Source of the DNA: Chondrus crispus | Lineage: Eukaryota > Rhodophyta > Florideophyceae > Gigartinales > Gigartinaceae | Direction of reading: 5' to 3' | Assembly: GCF_000350225.1 (NCBI RefSeq) | Contig: NW_005179099.1 | Coordinates: 1 to 64,000, forward strand | DNA: 64,000 nt | Part shown: positions 41,216 through 51,059 of the stretch, piece after piece | Numbering within the stretch: the first letter of the stretch is position 1 | Layout of the letters: each line of letters opens with the position of its first letter | Notes under the pieces: model-generated | Databases searched by the model: none | What the model saw: only the letters and a program-made list of their open reading frames with translations | Told to the model about the DNA's origin: nothing | Made by a program: the position numbers and the translations under genes

Positions 41216-44200
41216 TTCAGAGAGGAGGTCTCTACCTGTACGTGTCCGGAGTCTTTTGGCGTAGCGTGACACTAGCTCCTCGGGGACGTGTGTGCGCGAT
41301 GTCCAGGTGGGTTGGTCGTAGTCTGCCCATTTAATGAGGAACTCCGTAGTTCCATCCTCCATGACGCGATGCTTGAGTAGCCGTTCGACGGCATACTGTG
41401 TGCCTTCGTTGATCTTGTCGGCAAGGTCTTCGGGGGTAGTCGTGCTAGCCCTTGGCGCGTTCGCCGGCGGGGGTGCGTAGACGCAGCGGTCTGCCGAGAC
41501 GCGCTCGGTAACTCCATCACGATCGATCGTGATGGTGCGCTGGTCGTTCGCGAGAGCTCGGTACGGTCCGACAGCCGGGGAGGCCAGCTTGTTTGATGTC
41601 TTCCCCCCATCGGTGGGGTTCAGATATACGTAGTCACCTGCCTTGAGGCGCGAGTTGATGCGCCGAATACGCTTGTCGAAGTCGCGTTTATAGCGAGCTT
41701 GCGTTCGCCGAAGGCTTCCGTAGGCCTTCTGGATAGTCGAGTCCAAGGTCTTGAGGAACTCGGCACGTTGGTTCCCCCTATCGGAAGGGGGCGCGTCGCC
41801 GTCCGCCCGTCGGAGAGAGAACTCCGGCGGTGGCCTGCTGAGCACGAGCTCAAATGGCGTGGTGCGTGTGGTGCGATGTACGTGGGAGTTGTATGCGTAC
41901 GTAAGCGGCCCCACGTACACATCCCAGTCGTCCTGGTGTTCACCCACGTAGTTCCTCAGCATAGAGGCGATTGTTCGGTTATATCGCTCGACTTGCCCGT
42001 TCGTCTGGGGATGGTACGCCGAAGTGTACAAATTAGTTATCCCCAGAACACGGCACGTGCTGTGGAAGAACTTGGCATTAAACTGAGGGCCGTTGTCCGA
42101 AAGCAACGTGCGAGGGACGCCGTATTTGAACACCCACGACTCGCAGAACGCAACTGCGACGGTGTATGCGGTTATCGTGCGGAGCGCCACGACTTGCGTC
42201 AGCTTGCTAAAACGGTCCGTAATCACGAGCAGGAATCGTTTTCCTGTCTTCGTCTTGGGGAGCGGCCCCAAGATGTCGATGGCGAGGCTCTCGAGAGGCC
42301 TCGTAGCTGGGAACAATCTCAATCGATTGAGATGTTTCCTCAGCTTGACCCGGTTCATCGCGCAGGTCCGACACCCTCGCACCGTGGCTGTCACGTCTGC
42401 AGCCAGGTGGGGCCAGTAGTACTCGCGTCGAAGTGCGTAGTACATACGGTTCTGGCCCGGGTGCCCCGCGATGGCCGGGTTGTGGCACAGGCGGAGGAGC
42501 CTGGCGCGGAGCGTCCGAGGTACTACCACCTGAACGATATCAGGGTCGAAGGGGTGTCTCCGTTTGAGCACCCCTTGGTGGTCCTCGAAGAACGCGGAGT
42601 CCCGGGACTCTGACTGTCGTGCCAAAACGGTTTGGCAGAAGTCATCCACGCGTTGCTCCTCGGCTATCTCCTCTATCGTAAGAGGGGCCGGAAGGTCGTC
42701 CTGCGGTGGGGCGACCGGGGAGTCGAGCGCGCCAGCCTCGGGGTCTTCGGCGCGCTGTATATCGGCGGCGTCGAACTCGTCGTTCTCCTCCCAAAACGAA
42801 TTGGGTCCTTGAAGAGCGGGGGCTTCGTCGTCACCTCGCGGTTCGTCGCGCGTCCGTACGCGCGACCTTGTTCGGGCTTCGCCTTGGTTCCGTGTCGTTA
42901 CGAAGACATGGACGCCCTGATGATCGCAGCTCGCGGTACAAGCGTGGTCCGCGAGCTCGTTCGATACGTCTCGAACGGTCGTACCCCCGTCGAAGGTGGG
43001 AATGTCGTCATCCACCTCGACGGTGGGGCGAGGGTCATCGGCGACCTTCGGCGACACGAGTCGTGACAGGGCATCGGGCACCTGATGCACGCGCCCGGGG
43101 CGGTACTGAATGGTGAAATCGTATTCAGCCAGACGTAGCCGCCACCGGGTGAGTCTTTCTGAGCTCTCCGTGAGCGACATGAGCCATCGGAGGGCGTCGT
43201 GATCCGTCCGGACGGTGAACTTGGTTCCTTCGATATACGGCCGCAGTGTGCGGACGGCCCACACCACGGCGAAGCACTCACGCTCCGTAGCGCTGTAGTT
43301 CCGTTCGCTATCGCTTAGCGCGTACGACCAGTACCCAACGGGGCGCCAATCGTTTGGCTCGTCGTGCTCCTGTAGGAGGGTGCACCCGAGTTGATATGCA
43401 CTGGCGTCAGTGTCCAACAGGTACGGTCGGCCGTACCGTGGTAGCGCGAGGATCGGCGGGGAGATCATCGCAGCCTTCAGGCTTTCGAAAGCCTGAAGCT
43501 GAACTTCCGTTGGGTTATCGAAATCGTGATCCGAGTCCTTGCGCGTTATATCGGATAACGGACGGGCAATCTTCGAGAAGCCCTTGACGAAGCGACGATA
43601 CACGTTACACGCCCCGAGGAACGAGCGCACCTGCGTCAACGTCCTCGGGAACGTGAACGTCTTGAACGCGTCGATTGCCGTATCAGCCACGCTCAACTTA
43701 CCTGGGGATATCACGTGCCCCAGGTAATGCACCTTGGGACGGAAGAAGCTGCACTTCTTAAGCTTGAGGGAGATGCCGGCACTCCGCAACAAGCTCAAGA
43801 CGGTATCGAGATGCCTTGCGTGTTCCGCGTCCGTACGCGAGAACACGATAACGTCATCGAGATAGACGAGGCATATTTGCCAGCGGACTCCGGAGAGTAC
43901 GATATCGAGGGCACGTTGGAAGGTGGCCGGTGCCCCTTTTAATCCAAACGGCATGCGCAAATGGCGGTACGTACCCATATGTGTCGTGAACGTAGTCTTA
44001 TCCCGGTCCTCCGGAGCGACCGGGATCTGCCAATAACCGGAATTGCAGTCCAGCGTCGTAAAGACGGCTGCATCTCCTAACGAGTCGATGCAGTCGTCCA
44101 TACGCGGCAGCGGATACGAATCCGCTGCAGTCTTCGCGTTGAGACGCCGGTAGTCCACGCAGAACCGAAGAGAGCCGTCTTTCTTCGGTACGAGCACCAC

Positions 44201-45775
44201 CGGGGACGCCCACTCGGTGCTCGCGGGTTCGATAACCCCTGCGTTCAACATCTTGTTGACCTCCTTCGCGACCATTTCGCGCATGGCCGGGCCCTTTCGA
44301 TAGGGCATAAAACGAATTGGTTTCGTTCCCGGTTCGAGGGGAATGCGGTGCTCTGTGGCTTGGATCGTTCCGAGCGCACCGCTCCACAGACTCGAGTGCT
44401 TACGGAGCATTTCGAGCACGTGGCCACGGAGCTTGTCATCGTCGATGTATGACAAGTCAATCCCATTTTCCCAATCCATCGGTGGATTTTCGGGATCCTT
44501 CTGCTGGGGGGGTACAGTACCCTCCGCCGTCGGTTGGGGTATAGGTGACCGTTCGTCCGGGTCAACCCCTTCACTCCCCGCGGTTGCCTTCTCGTCGGAG
44601 CTGGATCGGCCAGCTCCGACCTCTCTGACTTGATCGGTCAAGTCGGTCAGGTGCAACGCGAGCGCGACCCCCTCAGCGACTCGACGTTCGGGCGTGAGGA
44701 TCGCGAGGGGGTTGCGCTTCGCGTATCCCACGACGGTGTGCTTCGGAAGCCGCCTCTCCCGTCGCGAGAAGTTTGCGACGAGGACTTCGAATGTCTGGTT
44801 CGGCAGGACTTCCGCGACGCCATTCGTCAGCCTCACTCCATGGCGGTGTTGGAGTGAGGGCTTGGGCTCCAGGAACACGAGACCCCTCCCCGCGGTTGTC
44901 ACACGCACACGGGCTTGCGACATCGCGGGGATGGTAGCCCAGCGGGCGATTCGGATCGCCTGCGGGGCCTCCTCGCGTACCTCCGGACGACTCGTTTGGC
45001 GACCATGTCGCCTGGTAGGGGGAGTCGGTTCCCCCTTCCCATTGACGATGGCTACCGAGCCACCGTAACGAAGTTCGAGCTTCTGTCCATCGATGTCGAT
45101 GCTGCGTACGTGCGCATCAATGAACGCGGTCCCAAGTAGAACGGGAACAGCGAGTTGTTCGGCCATTACGAAAGGTATGCGGAACGTCGTGTTCCGCAGC
45201 CGGACCGCGAGACGGACGACCGCCGTAAGTCGAAGCGGGTTACTGTTCGCGCCAGCCAGGCGTGGTAATGGCGCGCCCCGTATTACGTAGCGAGCCCAGT
45301 CGGGAGGGAGGTCGGCCTTCCTCACCAAGTTGTAGCCCGAGCACGTGTCGACGGCGATCGTGTGGGGCTTAAACGCGTTGCCTTCGGTGGCCACGGAGCC
45401 CAAGACGTTATATATTTTCGACGTCATGAGGCATACGAGGCCATCGACCACCTTGGGCGCGACCTTATCGGTGAGGTCGTTCCGCCGGGGCCTTCGACTT
45501 CGGCGTTGGCCCCTCTTGCGTTTCCTTCGGCTCGAGCCGGGGGACGTTCGCGTCTCAGTGACGCCCGTCCAGGTGCTGGAGTCCGTACGAGGCGGACATT
45601 TCGCCCGCGACCTAGGGCTCACCGGGGTCAGGAGGTCGACCGACTCGTGTCGGTCGGCGTTAACCGCGTCTCGCTCGTCGCGCTTCACTGGGATGTCGGG
45701 TGTCCCCGTGGTGCCTTCTTCCAACATCGGGTCTACGTGGGCCTCGGTGTTGGGTTTCTCCTGCAATGTCGACAT
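41192..45775 (-). CDS. pol: E2 Pol (protease, reverse transcriptase, RNase H, integrase, chromodomain)
   Basis: This is a frame of 1527 residues that looks whole. A basic stretch (SRRKRKRGQRRSRRPRRND, about residues 81-100) precedes a retropepsin-like region (about 140-240). Reverse transcriptase (about 450-700) has FTTLDCNSGYWQIPV and YLDDVIVFS. RNase H (about 780-910) has DTDASAYQLG. The integrase zinc finger and core (about 1060-1300) have HPGQNRMYYALRREYYW, LAIDILGPLP, LLSDNGPQFN and NGQVERYN. The end is a chromodomain (about 1465-1510, FLIKWADYDQPTW). It would copy the RNA in particles and insert the DNA in the nucleus. It lies in the -1 frame relative to gag with no stop between the slip site and its first ATG, so it is probably made as a Gag-Pol fusion. 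Confidence 0.95.
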   Translation of the reverse strand: MSTLQEKPNTEAHVDPMLEEGTTGTPDIPVKRDERDAVNADRHESVDLLTPVSPRSRAKCPPRTDSSTWTGVTETRTSPGSSRRKRKRGQRRSRRPRRNDLTDKVAPKVVDGLVCLMTSKIYNVLGSVATEGNAFKPHTIAVDTCSGYNLVRKADLPPDWARYVIRGAPLPRLAGANSNPLRLTAVVRLAVRLRNTTFRIPFVMAEQLAVPVLLGTAFIDAHVRSIDIDGQKLELRYGGSVAIVNGKGEPTPPTRRHGRQTSRPEVREEAPQAIRIARWATIPAMSQARVRVTTAGRGLVFLEPKPSLQHRHGVRLTNGVAEVLPNQTFEVLVANFSRRERRLPKHTVVGYAKRNPLAILTPERRVAEGVALALHLTDLTDQVREVGAGRSSSDEKATAGSEGVDPDERSPIPQPTAEGTVPPQQKDPENPPMDWENGIDLSYIDDDKLRGHVLEMLRKHSSLWSGALGTIQATEHRIPLEPGTKPIRFMPYRKGPAMREMVAKEVNKMLNAGVIEPASTEWASPVVLVPKKDGSLRFCVDYRRLNAKTAADSYPLPRMDDCIDSLGDAAVFTTLDCNSGYWQIPVAPEDRDKTTFTTHMGTYRHLRMPFGLKGAPATFQRALDIVLSGVRWQICLVYLDDVIVFSRTDAEHARHLDTVLSLLRSAGISLKLKKCSFFRPKVHYLGHVISPGKLSVADTAIDAFKTFTFPRTLTQVRSFLGACNVYRRFVKGFSKIARPLSDITRKDSDHDFDNPTEVQLQAFESLKAAMISPPILALPRYGRPYLLDTDASAYQLGCTLLQEHDEPNDWRPVGYWSYALSDSERNYSATERECFAVVWAVRTLRPYIEGTKFTVRTDHDALRWLMSLTESSERLTRWRLRLAEYDFTIQYRPGRVHQVPDALSRLVSPKVADDPRPTVEVDDDIPTFDGGTTVRDVSNELADHACTASCDHQGVHVFVTTRNQGEARTRSRVRTRDEPRGDDEAPALQGPNSFWEENDEFDAADIQRAEDPEAGALDSPVAPPQDDLPAPLTIEEIAEEQRVDDFCQTVLARQSESRDSAFFEDHQGVLKRRHPFDPDIVQVVVPRTLRARLLRLCHNPAIAGHPGQNRMYYALRREYYWPHLAADVTATVRGCRTCAMNRVKLRKHLNRLRLFPATRPLESLAIDILGPLPKTKTGKRFLLVITDRFSKLTQVVALRTITAYTVAVAFCESWVFKYGVPRTLLSDNGPQFNAKFFHSTCRVLGITNLYTSAYHPQTNGQVERYNRTIASMLRNYVGEHQDDWDVYVGPLTYAYNSHVHRTTRTTPFELVLSRPPPEFSLRRADGDAPPSDRGNQRAEFLKTLDSTIQKAYGSLRRTQARYKRDFDKRIRRINSRLKAGDYVYLNPTDGGKTSNKLASPAVGPYRALANDQRTITIDRDGVTERVSADRCVYAPPPANAPRASTTTPEDLADKINEGTQYAVERLLKHRVMEDGTTEFLIKWADYDQPTWTSRTHVPEELVSRYAKRLRTRTGRDLLSELNADVQP

Positions 45776-45877
45776 TGCTGGAGTCCCCGTGCTCGACTCC
45801 GATAGCGGGGGATGTATTATCGGACAATACCCCCCGTGTCCTTGGCCAGCACGCGGGGACCGGTCTAGTTCATAGGG

Positions 45878-45928
45878 AAAAGACGGCTCACGCGAACGCG
45901 TGTACGTAACCGTCTTTACCCTTTTTTC
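45878..45928 (-). promoter_or_regulatory. E2 gag-pol frameshift signal: A6 slip site plus stem-loop
   Basis: On the element strand, CGAAAAAAGGGTAA is followed directly by a stem-loop with arms AAGACGG and CCGTCTT. Slip site and outer arms are identical to E1, while the loop differs by a few bases, which suggests selection on the structure. Confidence 0.7.
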
Positions 45929-48486
45929 GAACTACCGGTGCTATCGGAGCTACCCCCCTGGCTATCGACGGCCAGGTCTTCTCCGGGTAGCCGGCCGCGT
46001 GGGTCGGGACTATTCCTCCCCTGCGGCTCGGCAGCCTTGGCGAAGTACTCGGGTACTTCCGGGCCTTGACCTGCGGCGTCCGGTCGTCGCAGGATATGGG
46101 GAACGAAGCGAGTCGGCTCTCCTTCGTGACCCTCCGTGGGTAGGGGGTACGGATCCTCTACCCAGTCTTGCAGGTACATTATCGCATTCTGTACCTGTTG
46201 GGGTAACCGAGAACGGTCTCGGTCCCCTCTCCCTCCTTGGCGGGGGTATCTTGTGTCGGCCTGGCGGTAGTCGGGCCGATCCCGACGATCGAGTTCGGTA
46301 CGACGATACCCGCCTCCACGGGGGGCGAAGCGAGCGCCCCCACCCGACCGATTCGGGAAACCTTGACGCGGGGGACGACCCTCGCCGACCGCTTGCCGGA
46401 GTAGATTGCGCGCCCCGGGGCGCGTCTCCATCTGGTAGCGGTAGTTCCTGTACGCCGTGAACATTCGTTGTTCCGGCGACAGGAACGGGCAGGCGTACAT
46501 GGCGTGTCCGTACGTATGACATAGCCAGCACACGTACGCGCTGCCCTCCGTCGAGGCGAAGGTCGCCGCGTGACGCGCCTTCTCATCGGTGAGGAGGGGC
46601 ACGCGAGGAGCTTCACCTCCGGTATCTCCGTTTGAGATGTCGAGCTCAGCGACCCGGGGAACCGTACCCCTGGGTGCTCTGGGAGTGGCCGCGAACGCGG
46701 TCGCGTAGCTCGACGTCGTTACGGTCGACATCGGTGAAGGGGGTCGACCCCCTACCGGCCCTGCTCCTTGCGTAATGAGGACAGGGTCGGCCTGCCACTC
46801 ATCCTCCCCGACATGGAGGGTAGAGGCGGGCGAACTTGTTGCGGCGGACTTCGTAGTCCTGCCAGCCCTCCCTGCCGGTCTCGAATCCGGCAGAGGTAAA
46901 CCGCGTCGAGCGCGGTAAGTGGTTCCTTCTGCCGTTGCGATACGGCGGATGGTCGGAAGATCGGTCTTCTGGCGGCTCGGCAGCCGCTGCACTGTCTCGG
47001 AAACTGCGGCACGGGTCGCAGGAGCGAGTCCCCGCACGAAGTAGTGCGCGAGGGACTGTTCGGAGAACACTGCCGTGCACCGGAACGCGGCCGTTTCGAG
47101 CCGGTCCGCGAACGTGCTCTCCGTTTCATGAGATTGCTGTCGCGCCGTCGCGACAGCGTCGTACGCTTCACCTAACACGTCGTCGGTTAGGTAGCGTTTC
47201 AGGAACTGGTTCACGAGCCCCGGCCAACTCACGTCGTCGTGTAGTTGGCCGGCGCGGAGGCCACGCATCGTATAACTCGTATACAGGCGCTCCGCGTCGC
47301 GCTCTAAGAAGTGCGCGAGGACTCTCACGGCAACACCTTCGGTCAAAGGTTGCGAGTTGAAGGTTATCCGAATATCCTTCAAGAACGGTAGGAGCTGGAT
47401 CGGGTCCGTACCGTCAAAGCTCCTCATCGTGGGACGGATCCCACGGCAGCGTTGGACGTACTTCGCGATCCGTCCCGCGTCACCCGAGGTGACGAGCCTC
47501 GAGGTGTTATCCAAGCGGTACATACGATAGTCAGCGACGGCGCTGAACTCTTGGATCATCGTATGCACCGGCTCGAGCCCGGGTTCGGCGGGACCTAGCG
47601 TGCCGAAGGAGGTAACCGGTAGCGTACGGACGTCTACCGGACCTGGATGCTCGGCATAACTCGCCGGCGGGTAGCCGCCCCAGCGGGGATCGACGGGGAA
47701 CATCGGTTCTCCGGATCCGCGGGCGGCTCCTCCACGGTCCTGTTCGTCCGCGTACGATACGCGGTCCATCTGCCGCCTACTTACGGGGATAGGCGGCAAT
47801 GCTTGGGTCTCGGACGCGAGATTCGCGCCCATCGGGGGACGGTTTCCTTCCGCAGTCCGACTGGCGTCGGCGCCAGTCGGACGCCAACCTTCCGGAGCGA
47901 CGGCGCTAGGAGGTACGGCACCACCGGGCCCTCTCGTGGGGGCACCGGGCAGCCTTGCGGCCATGGTCCGTTCCATGTCACGAGCACGCCGTCGCGTAGC
48001 GTTGAGCTCGGCGGAGAGGTGCGCGAACGCACCCAACTGCTCTGCTGACGGGGACGGTCGATCGTCGGGACGTCTCGTCGAGGTCGGCCTCGTGGGGCGA
48101 CCTTGCCCGTGCAGTACGGGCTGTGCGAGGCGTGAGTCTTCGACGAGCACCAGTCGCGAGTGTAACTCGTCGACTAGTGCTCGGAGATTCTCCAAGGACT
48201 GGCTGACTCGATCGAACCTCCCTTCACGTAGGGAGCGAAGCTCGTCCATACATCGCGAGTAGACGGCGTCCGTCACGTCTATACGGAGTGAAGTACGGAC
48301 TTCCTCGATGTAGTCAGCGATGCGATCGAACATCGCAGCCGCTTGTCCTTCGGGGGACTCGGGCGACGGTTCGCGGTCTCGGAGACCAGCGTCGCCGTCG
48401 CCGAACGGCGGTGATGGTGCGTGCATAGCGGCCGCCCTCGGATCCGCCGGTTCGGACCGGATCGAGGTGGCGTATTCTTGACTCAT
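45916..48486 (-). CDS. gag: E2 Gag (capsid and nucleocapsid polyprotein)
   Basis: It has about 857 residues and starts MSQEYATSIRSEPADP at 48486. The frame is open further back into the 5' LTR, but E1 and E2 agree only from this Met. The variable acidic leader is followed by a conserved capsid-like core, a CCHC knuckle (CWLCHTYGHAMYAC) about 200 residues from the end and an Arg/Gly-rich tail. It looks whole and is close to E1 Gag throughout. The stop lies in the frameshift signal. Confidence 0.9.
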   Translation of the reverse strand: MSQEYATSIRSEPADPRAAAMHAPSPPFGDGDAGLRDREPSPESPEGQAAAMFDRIADYIEEVRTSLRIDVTDAVYSRCMDELRSLREGRFDRVSQSLENLRALVDELHSRLVLVEDSRLAQPVLHGQGRPTRPTSTRRPDDRPSPSAEQLGAFAHLSAELNATRRRARDMERTMAARLPGAPTRGPGGAVPPSAVAPEGWRPTGADASRTAEGNRPPMGANLASETQALPPIPVSRRQMDRVSYADEQDRGGAARGSGEPMFPVDPRWGGYPPASYAEHPGPVDVRTLPVTSFGTLGPAEPGLEPVHTMIQEFSAVADYRMYRLDNTSRLVTSGDAGRIAKYVQRCRGIRPTMRSFDGTDPIQLLPFLKDIRITFNSQPLTEGVAVRVLAHFLERDAERLYTSYTMRGLRAGQLHDDVSWPGLVNQFLKRYLTDDVLGEAYDAVATARQQSHETESTFADRLETAAFRCTAVFSEQSLAHYFVRGLAPATRAAVSETVQRLPSRQKTDLPTIRRIATAEGTTYRARRGLPLPDSRPAGRAGRTTKSAATSSPASTLHVGEDEWQADPVLITQGAGPVGGRPPSPMSTVTTSSYATAFAATPRAPRGTVPRVAELDISNGDTGGEAPRVPLLTDEKARHAATFASTEGSAYVCWLCHTYGHAMYACPFLSPEQRMFTAYRNYRYQMETRPGARNLLRQAVGEGRPPRQGFPNRSGGGARFAPRGGGYRRTELDRRDRPDYRQADTRYPRQGGRGDRDRSRLPQQVQNAIMYLQDWVEDPYPLPTEGHEGEPTRFVPHILRRPDAAGQGPEVPEYFAKAAEPQGRNSPDPRGRLPGEDLAVDSQGGSSDSTGSSKKG

Positions 48487-48543
48487 CTCAACGCGTACGG
48501 ACGCGGAGGAAAAAGAAAGTCTTCTCGGAAAGATCTCGGGGTC

Positions 48544-48561
48544 TTCTAGGTCGGGAGACCA
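48544..48561 (-). promoter_or_regulatory. E2 primer-binding site (candidate)
   Basis: TGGTCTCCCGACCTAG on the element strand, beginning two bases inside the 5' LTR. It is identical to E1, and the tRNA is unknown. Confidence 0.6.
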
Positions 48562-48562
48562 C

Positions 48563-49262
48563 TGTAGCATAAACACCCCCAGACGACTGGAGGTGTATGC
48601 GCAGTTCGACCTGTAGACCCCGGATCGGAGAAGGGGTGAAGCGGGCCAACCAGCTACGGAACCGGGCTCGGGCCCGGGTAGCGGTGGTAGAGCGGGAGCG
48701 AGCAGGGACGCGTGCACGCACGAGCGGATCGACGCCTCGACGCCCCGGAGCAGCACTGGGTGACGTACCAGTGCTGACGGGCGGAGGCGGTTCCGTGCTC
48801 GCTCGCGTGCTGCGCGTCCACTCCGGCTCGGCTCCGACTAAACGCGCGCGGAGAGCGAAGGCGACGTTTAGAATAAGCTGGGTGCACTGACCTTGGCGGT
48901 CGGTTGAGGACAAGCCCGTGCTTGTCCCCTTCCGCCGCCGTCGGTCCGCTCCATATTTAATATACAAAACACTCTATCATAACACTACAGTACCGTGGTA
49001 CTGTAGTGGGCTACTGTAGTGCAGGTCGGCCTGCACTGTAATACTGTCAGCTATGTCAAGGCTGACAGTACACGTATCACTCGTGGTGCGTGCGCGCTTC
49101 GTTCGCGCGCTGTACACGTGTGCACGTGTATGCGCATGTCCCTTGTCCCCGTGGTGTACACGTGGACACGCGCGGTGGTACTGTAGAGCTCGACGCTCTA
49201 CAGTAGCTGATCTAGTTCTTGATCTAATCTAATTTAAACCCCCAGGGGGGGGTTATACTACA
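48563..49262 (-). repeat. E2 5' LTR (700 bp)
   Basis: It has the same edges and hairpin chain as 34558-35259, differing at about a dozen positions. It is followed on the plus strand by the target duplication ACGGG. Confidence 0.93.
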
Positions 49263-49620
49263 ACGGGTTCGCCGGTACGGAGGTTGAGGCGGACGGGAGT
49301 GCCAACCGTAGCGACCAGGGTAACGGCCTGGGCAAGGGTGGCGAGCAGGACTGAGGCGAGTGTGGCGAGAGCAGCGCGACCTGCAGCCAGAGTGAGCACG
49401 GAGGGGCGGTACGCGTGGCAGGACGAGGGGGAAAGGGGCGACGAAGACCGGAGAGAGGACGAGAGCAGTAGCGAAGAGGACGGGGGAGCAGCGGGGCGGG
49501 GAACGCCGGCAACGATGGTGGACCAGAGACGAAGGGACGGCGGAGCGGGAGGTGCGGGGCGAGGAGCGGAGAAAGAAGGGATTTGGCTCGGCGCGCAAAG
49601 CGCGCACGGAGCCCACTTGT
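49263..49620 (+). repeat. Purine-rich GC-rich repeat, copy B, right part
   Basis: After the second ACGGG the repeat resumes at TTCGCCGGTACGG, as in copy A. It ends with GGCTCGGCGCGCAAAGCGCG, hairpin-forming with the following GAGCC, and then CCACTTGT. Beyond this the transposase sequence resumes, which fixes the repeat's right edge. Confidence 0.78.
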
Positions 49621-50808
49621 CAGCCCCTAAATGTTAATGCCTATCCTAATGCCAATAGGACGTTGCTGGGAAATTTGGATGCAGAAGGTTGGTTTCCGAA
49701 AGGGGGAGTAGTGGTCTGCACTGCCAAGGGGTCCATGGATATGACGGTCCTTCCACTACTTATCAAACACCTTAATAACTACGTGCGAATGTTTGTGCCA
49801 TCTGATATTCACTACTTGCTTAAGCTGGATGGGCACGGCTCCCGGAAAGGTATGGAATGGGTGGAGGCGTGTGTGGAAAATAGATGTGAAGTCGTCGTTG
49901 CACCAGCTAACACCTCCCACTTCTTACAGCCCTGCGACCAAGACATAACCAAAACGTTTAATAGTCACATCAGGGCTGTAAACGATGAGCTAATGAAGCA
50001 CAAAGTTACTGACACGAAGTCAATTGGGGTCAAATTGATTTGTGGTGTGCGGGCATTTGAGGCAGTCACGATGGAAAAGTGTGCGATAAGCTTTAGTAAG
50101 ACCGGTCCTTTTCCGTTCCGGAGGCGGTTCGCGAGGCGTTTTCAGCATGTTCCGGTTATTGACCTCATTGAGAGAGAGGACAGCACCACGCTTACCGAGA
50201 AAGAGACCAGGCGAGTTGCGAAACAAATTCTAGAATCCGTCGCTGATCCGTCACGAGCCCTGCAGCTCGTTGCAATTTTACTGCAGAGGGCGACAAGTAC
50301 TAATTCCATACTACTCAGTTTACGGGGCAGCAGCACAGCCAGTAGTGTGGGCACACATGTATCCGCTACGAATGTTCTCCTTCTCTGCGGTGCACCTGCA
50401 GAATACATAACAGTACACGAAGCAATAACCAAGCAGAGGGATCGACTCGACAAGGAGAAAGCTAACCAGGAGGACAAGAAACGGAAGAAGATACAGAAAG
50501 CAGAATTGCTCGCCGCGGGGCGCGAAGCGTCTTGAGAAGCTGAAGAATGCGGCAGAAAAGTGTCGCACAGCTGCGGTTAAAAAGCTTGAAGCGGAGAAAA
50601 GAAAGCAAGCCGTGCAGGAAAGGAAGCGTGCATCGCAAGCCGCTGCGCTGGCGAAAAGACAGGCGGCACAGGGCCGAATACGAGCTGCACGAGACAAAAA
50701 ACCGCAGCGAAGGGACGCAAGGCCGTCAATATTGGCCCAAGCACCCCTCAGAAGGCTTCAGCTTCGGCTTTGGTGGATAACTCGGAGAAAAGGACCCGCT
50801 CTCCATTG
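49621..50808 (+). pseudogene. Pogo-like transposase, second and third catalytic Asp and C-terminus (3' part)
   Basis: It resumes as PLNVNAYPNANRTLLGNLDA, then 'EGWFPKGGVVVCTAKGSMDM'. 'YLLKLDGHGSRKGMEW' holds the second catalytic Asp, 'VVVAPANTSHFLQPCDQDI' the HTS..LQPxD block with the third. This is the standard order of DDE_1 (pogo, Tigger, jerky, CENP-B-like) transposases. The frame stops at 50533-50535. After a frameshift near 50515 a Lys/Arg/Ala-rich helix (EKLKNAAEKCRTAAVKKLEA) continues to about 50808 as the natural C-terminus. The transposon's right end lies 250 bases further on. Confidence 0.82.
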
Positions 50809-51059
50809 AAGGGGATCTCCCCTTGGGGTAAATTCAGGAGATCTAGGCAATCTGGCGCTGCTGACACCGAGTAAATAAAACTGTCGAGCTTGTTTTGTTG
50901 TCCAAATCACCCCATTACCCCATTACCCATATCTAGAATTGCACGGAGGATGAGTGGCCATTTGTATACGGGGCAGAAAAAATTGTGGTTTTTAATTTGA
51001 TTGCAGGGCCTAGTGCCAAATCATAACTTGCCTGCCAAATTATCCCAGCATGAAGGGTA

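Larger units (their letters stand above)
34558..49262 (-). mobile_element. E2: Ty3/gypsy chromovirus, about 14.7 kb
   Basis: It is inserted in copy B of the purine-rich repeat and reads on the minus strand. In element order: 5' LTR 48563-49262, gag 48486-45916, pol 45775-41192, a segment of 3.4 kb, the opposite-strand gene 35320-37788 (plus strand), and 3' LTR 35259-34558. It looks whole: gag, pol and the opposite-strand gene are all open. The LTRs differ at about a dozen of 700 positions, so it is older than E1 by that measure. The integrase has a chromodomain. Gag and Pol are roughly 90 per cent identical to E1 by eye. The LTRs and opposite-strand gene are far more divergent. Confidence 0.95.
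31921..51057 (+). mobile_element. Pogo/CENP-B-like DNA transposon, enlarged by nested insertions
   Basis: The ends are 14-bp perfect inverted repeats, CCCTTCATGCTGGG (31921-31934) and CCCAGCATGAAGGG (51044-51057), flanked by TA. Subterminal TATTTGGATAATGGG-like words at the left match GTCCAAATCACCCCATTACC in inverse orientation at the right. Without the insertions it would be about 2.5 kb: the outer parts are 31921-32955 and 49621-51057. It encodes one transposase, split at the insertion of the purine-rich repeat. TA duplications and a DDE_1 transposase are typical of the pogo/Tigger group. Confidence 0.85.
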
